The notes below the pieces were generated by a model. It did no database searches and had not been told where the DNA came from. It saw nothing but the letters and a program-made list of their open reading frames with translations. This document shows, one piece after another, positions 17,849 to 26,356 of a stretch of DNA of 64,000 nucleotides. Every line of letters begins with the position of its first letter. The first letter of the stretch is position 1. Origin of the DNA: Hymenobacter sp. 5317J-9. GTDB lineage: Bacteria > Bacteroidota > Bacteroidia > Cytophagales > Hymenobacteraceae. The stretch lies in the NCBI RefSeq assembly GCF_022921075.1, contig NZ_CP095050.1, positions 2,976,001 through 3,040,000 of the forward strand. Direction: 5' to 3'. Made by a program: the position numbers and the translations under genes.

Positions 17849-18771
17849 TTGAAATCCATCATTCCGCTCGGCAAACTCATCGCCGTGGGGGCAACGAGGA
17901 TAAGGGCACGTACCCCAACCCCCGGACCCGCCGCAAGTACTACCTCAACTTTTTCGAGTTGGGCATCCTCAAGCGCATCGTGCTCGAAACGGGCAAGTTG
18001 GACCCGCGCATCGAAGTCATCACCACCGCTTCCATGATTCCGGAGGAAGTGGGTCCGATTTACACGGGGTCCTTTGCCATGCTCAACTGCCTGAACGTGG
18101 GCATCATGGACATCCGCACGCCCGAAGATGCCCGCCAACCCGAATACCTCGAGCGGCTGCTAGCCGCCGACGTCATCATGTTTTCGGGCGGCAACCAGTC
18201 GCGCCTGCGCGAGATGTTCGGCGAAACGGATTTTCTCGACCGTATGATTCAGCGCTACTACGCCGAGCCCAATTTCGTGATTGCGGGCACCAGCGCCGGG
18301 GCCATGGCCATGTCGCAGCACATGATTCGGGGCGGCTCGGTGCCCGACGCGCTGCTGAAAGGCGCCGTGAAAATGGGCAGTGGCCTCGGCCTGCTGCCGG
18401 CGGCCATCGTCGACTCGCACTTTGTGAAGCGCGGCCGGTTTGGGCGTTTGATTGAGTCGGTGGCACTGCACCCCAAACTCATCGGCATCGGGCTGGGCGA
18501 AGACACCGGCGTGCTCATCACGCAGGGCAACTGGGTTGAAACCATTGGCTCTAACTTGGTTATCATCCTCGATGGCCACGACATTCAGCACAACAATGCC
18601 GCCGCGGCCAAGAAAGGCACGGTGCTCTCCATCGAAAACGTGACCATGCACGTGCTGGCCAAAGGCAACGTGTACGACATGCGCGAGCGAAAATTCTACG
18701 TGAGCAAAGACGCGCTGCCGGTGCTGGCCACCCCGCCCGTGGTCAAGGAAGCAACGACGTCGGCCAGTTAG
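17849..18771 (+). pseudogene. cphB: Cyanophycinase, with a one-base frameshift near the start
   Basis: Cyanophycinase is a serine exopeptidase that cuts cyanophycin into beta-Asp-Arg dipeptides. The opening reads KSIIPLGKLIAVG in one frame; the conserved NEDKG and everything after it is in another. The break is at the G run 17887-17891: one more G gives GGNEDKG and a 307-residue protein of normal size. Later motifs are intact: MFSGGNQSRL, the nucleophile segment AGTSAGAMAMS and VDSHFVKRGRFGRL. No ATG fits the start; TTG at 17849 follows a good AAGAAGG ribosome site. The downstream part could start at 17959 but would lack the first strand. The rest looks under selection, so consensus error is as likely as a real mutation. 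Confidence 0.85.
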
Positions 18772-18796
18772 GTTAACTACTTAATACGCCGCGAAA

Positions 18797-18829
18797 AGTC
18801 CGCTCATCGGCAAGACGAGCGGGCTTTTT
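18797..18829 (+). terminator. Terminator after cyanophycinase
   Basis: GTCCGCTC pairs with GAGCGGGC (one G-T pair) and a run of five T's follows, about 26 bp after the stop. Confidence 0.8.
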
Positions 18830-18933
18830 GTTGTTTGCATTGCCCGAAGGCAGCCGCTTACGTATGCCGGTTGTGGCTTGCTTTGCACCACAAGCCGCTT
18901 TTTTTACATCAACTTACCTCAAGAAATTACAGG

Positions 18934-19917
18934 ATGAACTACCGCAAGCTGGGCAAAACCGGCATCTCCGTTTCTGAAATCAGCCTCGGTACCTGGCAGG
19001 TGGGCGGCAAATGGGGCGAACCCTTCAGGCACGCCAACGCCGACCAGATTCTGAACGCCGCCGTGGACGCGGGCATCAATTTCATCGACACCGCCGACGT
19101 GTACGGCGACGGCGAAAGCGAAAAAGCCGTGGGCCGGCTGGTGCGCTCCCGCTCCGAGCGCATTTTCGTGGCCACCAAATGCGGCCGTCGCCTGCAGCCT
19201 CACGTGGCCGACGCCTACCAGCCCGCCGCCCTGCGCCGCCTCGTGGAAGACAGCCTGCGCAACATGCAGCTCGAAACCCTCGACCTCATTCAGCTGCACT
19301 GCCCGCCCACGGAAGTGTATTACCGCCCCGAAATCTTTGAGCTGTTTGACCGGCTGCGAGAGGAAGGCAAAATCCAGCACCTCGGCGTGAGCATCGAAAA
19401 AGTGGAGGAAGGCCTGAAGGCCATTGAATTCCCGAACGTGACCACCGTGCAGCTAATCTTCAACATGTTTCGGCAGCGCCCGCCGGAACTGTTATTCAAA
19501 GAAGCGGCCCGGCGCGACATTGGCTTGATTGTGCGCGTGCCCCTGGCCAGCGGCCTGCTTACCGGCAAGTTCTCGGCCCAAACGGCTTTCGCGCCCGACG
19601 ACCACCGCAATTTTAACCGCAACGGCGAGGCTTTCGACAAAGGCGAAACCTTCTCCGGCGTCGACTACGCCACCGGCTTGGCCGCCGTGGAGGACCTCAA
19701 GCAAGCCTTCCCCGACCAGCCCCTGGCCGACATAGCTCTGCGCTGGATTCTGATGTTTGATGAAGTGAGTTGTGTGATTCCCGGCGCCTCGCGCCCCGAA
19801 CAGATTTTGCAAAACCTGCAGGCCGCCGAACTTCCGGCGCTCACGGCCGAGCAAATGCAAGCGGTGCGCGACATTTATGACAGCCGCATCAAGCCGCTGG
19901 TGCACTACACCTGGTAG
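18934..19917 (+). CDS. Aldo/keto reductase
   Basis: A 327-residue NADPH-dependent oxidoreductase of the AKR fold. It begins MNYRKLGKTGISVSEISLGTW. The active-site segment is INFIDTADVYGDGESE (Asp and Tyr of the tetrad), the catalytic Lys lies in FVATKCGRR, and the His position in LIQLHCPP. IPGASRPEQI near the end binds the cofactor phosphate. The substrate cannot be inferred. Start 18934 matches the family N terminus. It lies between cyanophycinase and isoaspartyl peptidase but is separated from both by hairpins, so it is probably not part of that pathway. Confidence 0.92.
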   Translation: MNYRKLGKTGISVSEISLGTWQVGGKWGEPFRHANADQILNAAVDAGINFIDTADVYGDGESEKAVGRLVRSRSERIFVATKCGRRLQPHVADAYQPAALRRLVEDSLRNMQLETLDLIQLHCPPTEVYYRPEIFELFDRLREEGKIQHLGVSIEKVEEGLKAIEFPNVTTVQLIFNMFRQRPPELLFKEAARRDIGLIVRVPLASGLLTGKFSAQTAFAPDDHRNFNRNGEAFDKGETFSGVDYATGLAAVEDLKQAFPDQPLADIALRWILMFDEVSCVIPGASRPEQILQNLQAAELPALTAEQMQAVRDIYDSRIKPLVHYTW

Positions 19918-19944
19918 CACGCAGACAAATTATGGCATCAGCCA

Positions 19945-19984
19945 AAGTCCGTCATGCCTAGCGCAGCTGAGGCATGACGGACTT
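19945..19984. repeat. Inverted repeat, family B (short form), likely terminator
   Basis: AAGTCCGTCATGCCT and AGGCATGACGGACTT flank a 10-base loop (AGCGCAGCTG). The GTCATGC and GCGCAGC elements are those of the longer family B repeats elsewhere in the window. Sits between convergent genes. Confidence 0.75.
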
Positions 19985-20007
19985 CCTTATGAAAGCGTCG
20001 ACCGCAA

Positions 20008-20982
20008 CTACTCCTTATATATAGCTACCCGCGCGGCGGCGCCCTCCGCGCGGCTGGCGCGGTACATGCCGTCGGAGTTGAAGGGCAGCGTCACGTTGCC
20101 GGCCGCGTCCACGGCGATGAGGCCGCCTTCGCCGCCGGCTGGCGCCAGCTTGTCGTGCACCACCACACGGCAGGCTTCTTCCAGGCTCAGGCCCTTGTAC
20201 TCCATCAGGCAGGCAATGTCGTAGGCCGCCACGGCCCGGATGAAATACTCCCCGTGCCCCGTGCAGCTGATGGCGCACCGCTCGTCGGCCCAGGTGCCGG
20301 CCCCGATGAGGGGCGTGTCGCCGATGCGGGCGTAACGCTTGTTGGTCATGCCGCCGGTGCTGGTGGCGGCGGCCAGGCGGCCGTGCTGGTCGCGGGCCAC
20401 GGCGCCCACGGTGCCTTTCTTCCAGTTGGGGTCGGCGCCATTGCCGACTATATCCGACTTGTTTAATGTGGCGGCCGTGCGGGCCTGGCTGTGGTCGAGG
20501 CGCATGCGGCCTTCCTGCAGGGCTTCCTGCAATTGGTTGTAGCGGTGCTGGGTGAAAAAATATTCGGGCGGCTGCAGCGGCAGGCCGTGTTCGCGGGCCA
20601 GCTCGTCGGCGCCGGGGTAGGCCAGCAGCACGTGCTCGGTCTGTTCCATCACGAGGCGGGCCGCACGGATGGGGTTTTGCACCTGGCGCACGCCGGCCAC
20701 GGCCCCGGCCAAACGGGTGTGGCCCTGCATGATGGCGGCGTCCATTTCGTGGTGGCCTTCGTGCGTGAACACGGCACCGCGCCCGGCGTTAAACAAAGGA
20801 CAGTCTTCGAGGCTGCGAACGGTGGCTTCCACAGCGTCGAAGGCGGCGCCGCCTTGTGCCAGAAGAGAATACCCCACATTCAGGGCTGCTTCGAGGGCTG
20901 CGCGGTACTCGCGTTCGGCTTCGGGGGAAAGGGAGGCGCGGGCAATGGTGCCGGCCCCGCCATGGAGGGCGAGTGCAAACAT
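20008..20982 (-). CDS. iaaA: Isoaspartyl peptidase/L-asparaginase (Ntn-hydrolase)
   Basis: A 324-residue plant-type asparaginase that cleaves beta-aspartyl dipeptides and asparagine. It is made as a precursor that cuts itself before the catalytic threonine. That Thr is T191 in the motif KKGTVGAVA. Substrate-binding GGMTNKRYARIGDTPLIGAG and GHGEYFIR follow. The N terminus FALALHGGAG is typical. No signal peptide. With the cyanophycinase 1.2 kb away it could complete cyanophycin breakdown (beta-Asp-Arg to Asp and Arg). A TACCTTTG box lies 34 bp upstream. Confidence 0.93.
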   Translation of the reverse strand: MFALALHGGAGTIARASLSPEAEREYRAALEAALNVGYSLLAQGGAAFDAVEATVRSLEDCPLFNAGRGAVFTHEGHHEMDAAIMQGHTRLAGAVAGVRQVQNPIRAARLVMEQTEHVLLAYPGADELAREHGLPLQPPEYFFTQHRYNQLQEALQEGRMRLDHSQARTAATLNKSDIVGNGADPNWKKGTVGAVARDQHGRLAAATSTGGMTNKRYARIGDTPLIGAGTWADERCAISCTGHGEYFIRAVAAYDIACLMEYKGLSLEEACRVVVHDKLAPAGGEGGLIAVDAAGNVTLPFNSDGMYRASRAEGAAARVAIYKE

Positions 20983-21015
20983 TTTTTAGGAAAATTTTAC
21001 GGCGAAAAGCGGCTG

Positions 21016-21023
21016 CAAAGGTA
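21016..21023 (-). promoter_or_regulatory. -7 promoter box of iaaA
   Basis: TACCTTTG on the minus strand, 34 bases upstream of the ATG at 20982; forms a divergent pair with the box at 21065. Confidence 0.6.
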
Positions 21024-21064
21024 GCCGCAGGGAACGGCTAGCGGGCTGCTAGTGTTTTTTTTCG

Positions 21065-21072
21065 TAGGTTTG
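21065..21072 (+). promoter_or_regulatory. -7 promoter box of the DUF3127 gene
   Basis: TAGGTTTG, exact TAnnTTTG match, 39 bases before the ATG at 21111, with a T-rich stretch upstream. Confidence 0.55.
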
Positions 21073-21110
21073 ATGTTCAAGTTTATTACTACCAAAACAC
21101 CCCCAATTTT

Positions 21111-21530
21111 ATGGCATACGACGTAACCGGCCGGCTGCACGAAATCTTTGACGAACAGCAGGTAAGCGAAAAATTTCGCAAGCGTGAGTTCGTGCTGGAA
21201 GTCCAGGACGGCCAGTATCCCGAGCATATTAAGTTCCAGATGGTGCAGGACAAAACCAGCCTCATCGACCCCTTCAAAATGGGCGACGAGGTGAAGGTGA
21301 CCTTCAACCTGCGGGGCCGTGGCTTCAACAAGAACGGCCAGATGCTGTACTTCACCAACCTCGAAGCCTGGAAGATTGAGCCCGCCTCGGGTGGCAACGC
21401 CGGCAACAGCTACGGTGGTGGCCAGCAGGCTGCTCCCCGCCCCGCCGCGCAAAACCAGAACCCCACGCTGCGCGCCCAGCCCTCGGCGGCCCCCATCGCC
21501 AGCGACGACGACAACGACCTGCCCTTCTAA
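21111..21530 (+). CDS. DUF3127 protein with an SSB-like acidic C-terminal tip
   Basis: A 139-residue protein. Residues 1-90 are a DUF3127 domain (YDVTGRLHEIF, then KREFVLEVQDGQYPEHIKFQ), a small beta-rich fold common in Bacteroidota. A Gly/Gln/Pro-rich flexible linker follows and the last residues are DDDNDLPF. This layout (OB-like domain, disordered linker, acidic tip ending in PF) copies single-stranded DNA-binding protein, whose tip recruits repair and replication proteins. Nucleic-acid binding is therefore an inference. Own promoter and terminator, so a single-gene unit. Confidence 0.85.
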   Translation: MAYDVTGRLHEIFDEQQVSEKFRKREFVLEVQDGQYPEHIKFQMVQDKTSLIDPFKMGDEVKVTFNLRGRGFNKNGQMLYFTNLEAWKIEPASGGNAGNSYGGGQQAAPRPAAQNQNPTLRAQPSAAPIASDDDNDLPF

Positions 21531-21554
21531 GGCCAGCCGTTAGCCGCAACTTGC

Positions 21555-21591
21555 AAAATGCCGCATCTGAGCTTCAGGTGCGGCATTTTTT
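21555..21591 (+). terminator. Rho-independent terminator after the DUF3127 gene
   Basis: AAAATGCCGCATCTGA pairs with TCAGGTGCGGCATTTT, with T's after it, 25 bp from the stop. Confidence 0.9.
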
Positions 21592-21617
21592 GTGCCCAAA
21601 TTTCGTTTGAAAGGAGT

Positions 21618-22244
21618 ATGGATTTACACGAACTGATAGCGCGCGGCGAGGGCGAAGAACTGGAATTCAAGCAGAAAACTACGCACCCGCACCGCATTTC
21701 GCGCACGCTGGCCTCGCTGGCCAACACCCGCGGCGGACTGGTGCTGGTGGGCGTCGACGACGCCGGCCGTGTGCTGGGTGTGCGCGACGCTGAGGAGGAG
21801 GTGTTTATGCTCCTTGATGCGGCTACGAACTACGTTGAGCCACCCCTGACGGGGCTTAAATTCCGCGAAATTGAAACCGAAGGCCGCACCGTGCTGGTGG
21901 TCACGGTGCCCGAAAGCGTTAACAAGCCCCACCGCGCCCTGGTGGCCCCCGACGACTGGCGCGGCTACGTGCGCGTGCGCGACTCCAGCGTGCAAACCAG
22001 CGGCCTCACTGAGAAGCTGCTCAACCGCCAGCAACCCGAAGCGCGCTTCGAGCACCTCCCCCTCAACAAGCAGGAACTGGCCGTCATCGACTATCTCAAA
22101 ACCCACCCGCGCATTAACCTGGCCCAGTTCATGAAACTGGTCAACTTCGGCAAGCGTCGCGCTTTCCAGACGCTGATAAAGCTGGTGCTGCACGGCTACA
22201 TCCGCCACCACGATAAGGAGAAAGAGCCGTACTACACACTTTAA
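21618..22244 (+). CDS. AlbA_2 (Schlafen-like) domain protein with C-terminal winged helix
   Basis: A 208-residue protein. The N-terminal AlbA_2 domain is recognised by GEGEELEFKQK and LASLANTRGGLVLVGVDDAGRVLGV. AlbA_2 proteins bind nucleic acid or nucleotide and are often regulators or defence-associated. The C-terminal 70 residues look like a winged helix (LAVIDYLKTHPRINLAQFMKL). Start 21618 is preceded by a clean AAGGAG site. A single-gene unit between two terminators. Confidence 0.85.
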   Translation: MDLHELIARGEGEELEFKQKTTHPHRISRTLASLANTRGGLVLVGVDDAGRVLGVRDAEEEVFMLLDAATNYVEPPLTGLKFREIETEGRTVLVVTVPESVNKPHRALVAPDDWRGYVRVRDSSVQTSGLTEKLLNRQQPEARFEHLPLNKQELAVIDYLKTHPRINLAQFMKLVNFGKRRAFQTLIKLVLHGYIRHHDKEKEPYYTL

Positions 22245-22261
22245 ATGTGGGTCACTAATGC

Positions 22262-22289
22262 AAAAAGGCCGCTCGGATGAGCGGCCTTT
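22262..22289. terminator. Bidirectional terminator
   Basis: AAAAAGGCCGCTC pairs with GAGCGGCCTTT between convergent genes. Confidence 0.85.
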
Positions 22290-22350
22290 CATGTTTTTGC
22301 TTACGGACTACTGCGCAAGCTGCAACGCTTGCTTTAATCCGTAGCTCAGA

Positions 22351-22467
22351 CTACTCCTGCTTGCGGGCGCGGGCTACTTTCTTCTCTTCTTTTTCCGCTT
22401 TTTTCTCCTTCATGGATTTAACGGGCTCTTTCTTTTTCTCTTTGCGGGCGTCTTGTGCTTTGGCCAT
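22351..22467 (-). CDS. Lys/Glu-rich microprotein, 38 residues
   Basis: A clean short gene starting MAKAQDARKEKKKEP and ending RARKQE. About half of the residues are Lys, Arg or Glu, so it should be a highly charged single helix or disordered chain. A TACCTTCG-like box lies about 75 bp upstream (22542-22549) and a bidirectional terminator lies beyond the stop. The low-complexity composition is unlike a chance frame in this GC-rich DNA. Function unknown; RNA or ribosome binding would fit the charge but is a guess. Confidence 0.6.
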   Translation of the reverse strand: MAKAQDARKEKKKEPVKSMKEKKAEKEEKKVARARKQE

Positions 22468-22560
22468 GGTTGAAAAGAAGTTTGGTGAGGGGTTGATTTC
22501 GGGTAGTTCAACGCACGGCTGGGCCAGCGTGTTGTAGCGGGCGAAGGTATAAAATTTGCC

Positions 22561-24120
22561 TCAGCCGCGCAGTATGGGCAGATACCGCTCGCGAATAATG
22601 TTGAGGTGGTGCAGCTCATGCCCCGCCGTGATGAAGAGCAGGGCGCGCACCGTGGCCGGGCCGTTGTTGGCAGCGCCGCGGCGGTTCAGCTGGTCTTCGG
22701 TCAGGCTCTCGGCCAGGGCCAGGGTGGCGGCACGCACGGCGTCGTATTCGGCCAGCAGGCTGGCCAGGGGGCGGGCGTTAGCGCCGCTGTGGGCCACATA
22801 GTCGTCCTGCTCAAAACCCGGTAGGTTCTGGCTGTCGCCGCGGGCAAAGCGCAGCGCACGATAAGCGAATATGCGCTCGGTATCAATCTGATGCAGCAGC
22901 ATTTCCTTCAGCGTCCATTTGCCGGGGGCGTAGGCTTGCTCGGTCTGCCCTTCGCTGAGGCCGGCAAATGCGGCGTGGAGCTGCTGCGGCTGGGTGCGCA
23001 GGGCCTCCACCGGGTCGGCGCCGTCGGGCACCAGGTTGATGTAATTGCCCGCATAGGGCAGAAAATCTCCCTCGGCAGGGCGCGTGGTCGACATAGCAGC
23101 TGGGCTTGGTTGAGTATTAAGGTCGATGGTAAAGCTGTGGGGCTGCACTGCCGCCGGTATTTCTGTGGGCAGCACCAGGGGCACGGGCGCAGCCGCCACC
23201 GGCGCATCAGGTGGCACAATGGACGGGGCCAGCGCCGGGTCGAGCTGCAGGCGCACCACGGGCAAGGGCGCGGGCAGCGCAGCCGTGGCTTCCGGCTGTC
23301 CGAAAGCCCAGAGCAGAAAATCGGGCATGATGGAGCCCCAGGTGTGCTGGTGGTGATGCCCGCCTTCCAGCTGCACGTAGCGCAGGGCCTGCTGGGCATT
23401 CAGGCCCTTGGCAATCAGGGCTTCGATGAGGTCAAGGCAGTCCTCAACGGAGTCGATGACGCCGTTTTCGTTGCGGTCGTTGCGTTCGTCGAGGGTACCG
23501 GTTTGCAGCCAGAAACGGTGCGTCGGGTGCAGCTGGCCCGCCCGCACCAGGCCGTGCATGATGCGGTCGGCGGGCGTGTAGCCGGCTCCCACTGCCTTTT
23601 GCCGCCACCAGAACGAGCCCGAAAAAACGCCGGTCCTTGCCAGCGCTTCGGGGTGGTGCCACACAATATCGAAGGCCGACAGCCCGCCGAGCGAAAAGCC
23701 AGCCATAACAGCTTCCTGCGGATTGGCCGAGGCCTGAAAGCGGGCCTGAGCAAACGGCAGCAATTCCTCTAGCACGAAGCGGGTATACGCGCCGGCAAGG
23801 CTGCCACGCCCGTTGAAGTCGGCGTGCGCGGCGGTGCCGTATTCCTGCGTGCGCAGCTCGTTGGCGTGGGGCGCCACCAGCACGAAGGGGCGAATTGCCT
23901 GGCGGGCGTAGAGGGCATTCAGGGTTGCTTCCAGGTGCAGGCGCTCAAAATCCTGGCCGTCATTTAAATATAATACCGGGTAGATTTCGGCAGCGGCTGC
24001 GGCCGGCGGCAGCGCAACGGTGAGCTCCACATCGCGCCCCAAACAGTTGGAAACCAACACCTCGCGCACGATACGCACGCCGGTAGCAGGCAAATGAGAC
24101 AAGGAAGCATCGGGAAGCAT
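22561..24120 (-). CDS. Fusion of an alpha/beta-hydrolase esterase and a DinB-like domain
   Basis: A 519-residue frame with two complete parts. Residues 1-270 are an esterase of the Fes/esterase D type (VLYLNDGQDFERLH, nucleophile elbow GFSLGGLSAFD, a His in QLEGGHHHQHTW). After about 70 Pro/Ala-rich residues comes a DinB/YfiT-like four-helix domain that begins with its own Met (MSTTRPAEGDF). It carries His ligand candidates in LLHQIDTERIF and AGHELHHLNIIRERYL. DinB-type proteins are metal-dependent, often thiol transferases. The DinB part looks whole from its internal Met, so the fusion could be genuine or the product of a lost stop or base error in the linker. Confidence 0.75.
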   Translation of the reverse strand: MLPDASLSHLPATGVRIVREVLVSNCLGRDVELTVALPPAAAAAEIYPVLYLNDGQDFERLHLEATLNALYARQAIRPFVLVAPHANELRTQEYGTAAHADFNGRGSLAGAYTRFVLEELLPFAQARFQASANPQEAVMAGFSLGGLSAFDIVWHHPEALARTGVFSGSFWWRQKAVGAGYTPADRIMHGLVRAGQLHPTHRFWLQTGTLDERNDRNENGVIDSVEDCLDLIEALIAKGLNAQQALRYVQLEGGHHHQHTWGSIMPDFLLWAFGQPEATAALPAPLPVVRLQLDPALAPSIVPPDAPVAAAPVPLVLPTEIPAAVQPHSFTIDLNTQPSPAAMSTTRPAEGDFLPYAGNYINLVPDGADPVEALRTQPQQLHAAFAGLSEGQTEQAYAPGKWTLKEMLLHQIDTERIFAYRALRFARGDSQNLPGFEQDDYVAHSGANARPLASLLAEYDAVRAATLALAESLTEDQLNRRGAANNGPATVRALLFITAGHELHHLNIIRERYLPILRG

Positions 24121-24264
24121 GAAACAAAGTAACGCAGCCCGCCGGAGTTGAAACCAAAAACTGAAAAATGCAATGGGCTATGGCAGGCCAATTATTTATG
24201 ACTAGTTTGCCGTACAGCTTAAAAAAAGCCGCCCCTTCCACCCCACCCTTATATCGCCCCCGCC

Positions 24265-24972
24265 GTGCAGGAACAACACCGCCGCTTCTACTCGCACCAC
24301 CTCGGCCAGGACATCGACATGCTGGTTTTTGGCACCTGGGGCTACCCGGTGGTCATTTTTCCCACGTCCGGCGGCCACACCAACGAAGCCCGCGACTTCA
24401 AGCTCATTGAGGCGGCCCGCCCCCTGGTGGAAGCCGGCCGCGTGAAGCTGTTTTGCATCGACAGCATCGACGCGCACTCCTGGTATGCCAAGCACCTGGA
24501 GCCGCGCATCCGGGTGCAGAACCACGTGTTCTACGACCAGTTTCTGAGCGAAGAATTAGTGCCCATGCTCCAGCGCGAATGCCACGTCGACAAGATTGGC
24601 GTGGCCGGCTGCAGTTTCGGCGGCTTTCACGCCCTCAATTTCGCCTTCCGCCACCCCAACCAGGTGGCCCACCTCTTCACCATGGGCGCCGCGTTCGACA
24701 TCCGCCAGTTTGTGGACGGCTACCACGACGACAACGTGTACTACAACAACCCGCCCGAGTACCTGCCCGGCGCGCAGAGCGAGCATTTCCAGTGGATGAA
24801 CATCATCCTGGGCACCGCCGAACACGACTTCTGCAAAGAGTCGAATTTTCAGATGGCTCGTATTCTCAGCGAAAAGGGCATTCATTACACCCTGGACGTG
24901 AAGCCCTTTGGCGACCACGACTGGCCGGTGTGGCGCGAAATGTTTCCGCAGTACCTGAGCACCATCGGTTAA
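24265..24972 (+). CDS. Esterase-family alpha/beta hydrolase, first gene of the amidoligase cluster
   Basis: A 235-residue hydrolase starting at GTG 24265. The nucleophile elbow is GVAGCSFGGFHALNF, with the acid and His supplied near GTAEHDFC and FGDHDWPVW. The fold is of the esterase D family but the substrate is unknown. It has no signal peptide. It begins a run of five same-strand genes (24265-29612), 72 bp before an ATP-grasp ligase, which suggests that it processes or releases a ligase product. Confidence 0.85.
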   Translation: MQEQHRRFYSHHLGQDIDMLVFGTWGYPVVIFPTSGGHTNEARDFKLIEAARPLVEAGRVKLFCIDSIDAHSWYAKHLEPRIRVQNHVFYDQFLSEELVPMLQRECHVDKIGVAGCSFGGFHALNFAFRHPNQVAHLFTMGAAFDIRQFVDGYHDDNVYYNNPPEYLPGAQSEHFQWMNIILGTAEHDFCKESNFQMARILSEKGIHYTLDVKPFGDHDWPVWREMFPQYLSTIG

Positions 24973-25044
24973 CTCCACCCCCTGTTTCTTCTTCATACCA
25001 ACTCCCCTTCACCCCCTGCCTAGCGGCAACCCAACACCCCAGCC

Positions 25045-26263
25045 ATGAAAAAAATCGGCATCCTTTTCGGACAAGAAAACACCTTCCCCCAAGCCTTCGT
25101 CGACCGCGTGAACCAGAAGGCCGTGGACGGCATCACGGCCGAGTTCGTGAACATTGAGCAGGTGGAGCAGGCCGTGCCCTGCGGTTACGACGTCATCATC
25201 GACCGCATTTCGCAGGACGTGCCCTTCTACCGCGCTTATCTGAAGAATGCCGCCCTCACCGGCACGGCCGTCATCAACAACGCTTTCTGGTGGAGCGCCG
25301 ACGAGAAGTTTTTCAACAACGCCCTGGCCGTGCAGCTCGGCGTGCCGGTGCCCAAGACGCTGCTGCTGCCCAGCAAGCACCGCCCCGACGACACCACCGA
25401 AAACTCCTTCCGCAACCTGTCGCTGTTCAACTGGGAAAAGGCGTTCGAGCACATCGGCTTCCCGGCCTTCATGAAGCCCCACGCGGGCGGCGGCTGGAAG
25501 AGCGTTTATAAGGTAGACAACCCCGAACAAGCCTGGCGCGCCTACGACGAAACCGGCCAGCTGGTGATGCTCTACCAGGAAGCCATCGAGTTTGAAGACT
25601 ATTTCCGTTGCTATTGCCTGGGTGGCAAGCACGTGCTCATCATGCCCTACGAGCCCCGCAATGCCCCCACGAGCGGTACCAGACCACGATGAAGACCGAA
25701 GGCGAAGCCGGCAAGCGTCTACTCGATACCATCAAGAACTACACCTTGCGCCTGTGCCAGGGCCTGGGCTACGATTTCAATACGGTAGAATTTGCCGTGC
25801 GCGACGGCATTCCCATCGCCATCGACTTCGGCAACCCCGCGCCCGATGCCGACATCAATTCCGTGGGCCCCGAGAACTTTGAGTGGGTGGTGGAACACGC
25901 CGCCCAGCTGGCCATTGAGCGCGCCCAGTCCCACCGCGCCGGGCGCACCAACCTCACCTGGGGCACCTTCGTGCAGGATTCGGTGCGCGCCGCCCCAAGG
26001 GTTCGCCCACCATCGGCGCCAACGTGCAGATGGGCCAGGCCGTGCGCGAAACCAACGACCTGGGCGCCACCGGTGCCCCCAAGCCCGCAGCCAAAAAACC
26101 AGCGGCAAAGAAAACCGCCGGCGCTCCCAAGCCCGAGCCGCCCACCGGCGGGGTATCGGCCAGCGAGCAGTCGGCCGCCAAAAAAAGTGCGACTCCGGCC
26201 AAAAAGGCCGCTGCGCCCAAGGCCGCTACCGCCAAGAAAGCCGCTCCTAAAAAGAACGAGTAG
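25045..26263 (+). pseudogene. RimK-like ATP-grasp ligase with Lys/Ala-rich tail, two one-base frameshifts
   Basis: ATP-grasp enzymes join a carboxylate to an amine through an acyl-phosphate. The reading is split over three frames. Frame 1 (25045 to about 25668) carries FWWSADEKFFNNALA, then the ATP-grasp core AFMKPHAGGGWKSVYKV. Frame 2 continues HERYQTTMKTEGEAGKRLL and the metal-binding end EFAVRDGIPIAIDFGNPAPD. Frame 3 (about 25997 on) gives a tail of about 60 residues rich in Lys, Ala and Pro. Each break is at a C run, 25664-25668 and 25993-25996, and one extra C at each gives a smooth 406-residue protein. All key parts are present, so consensus error is a strong alternative to decay. Neighbours: esterase upstream, carboxylate-amine ligase 93 bp downstream. 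Confidence 0.85.
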
Positions 26264-26356
26264 CCTCTTCCCAACGCTGATGCTGCCCGGCGTGCGGCCT
26301 TCGCGCGCCGGGCAGCACCGCGTCTGTCCGCCTTTCCCTTCGCATTCGTTCTCCGT

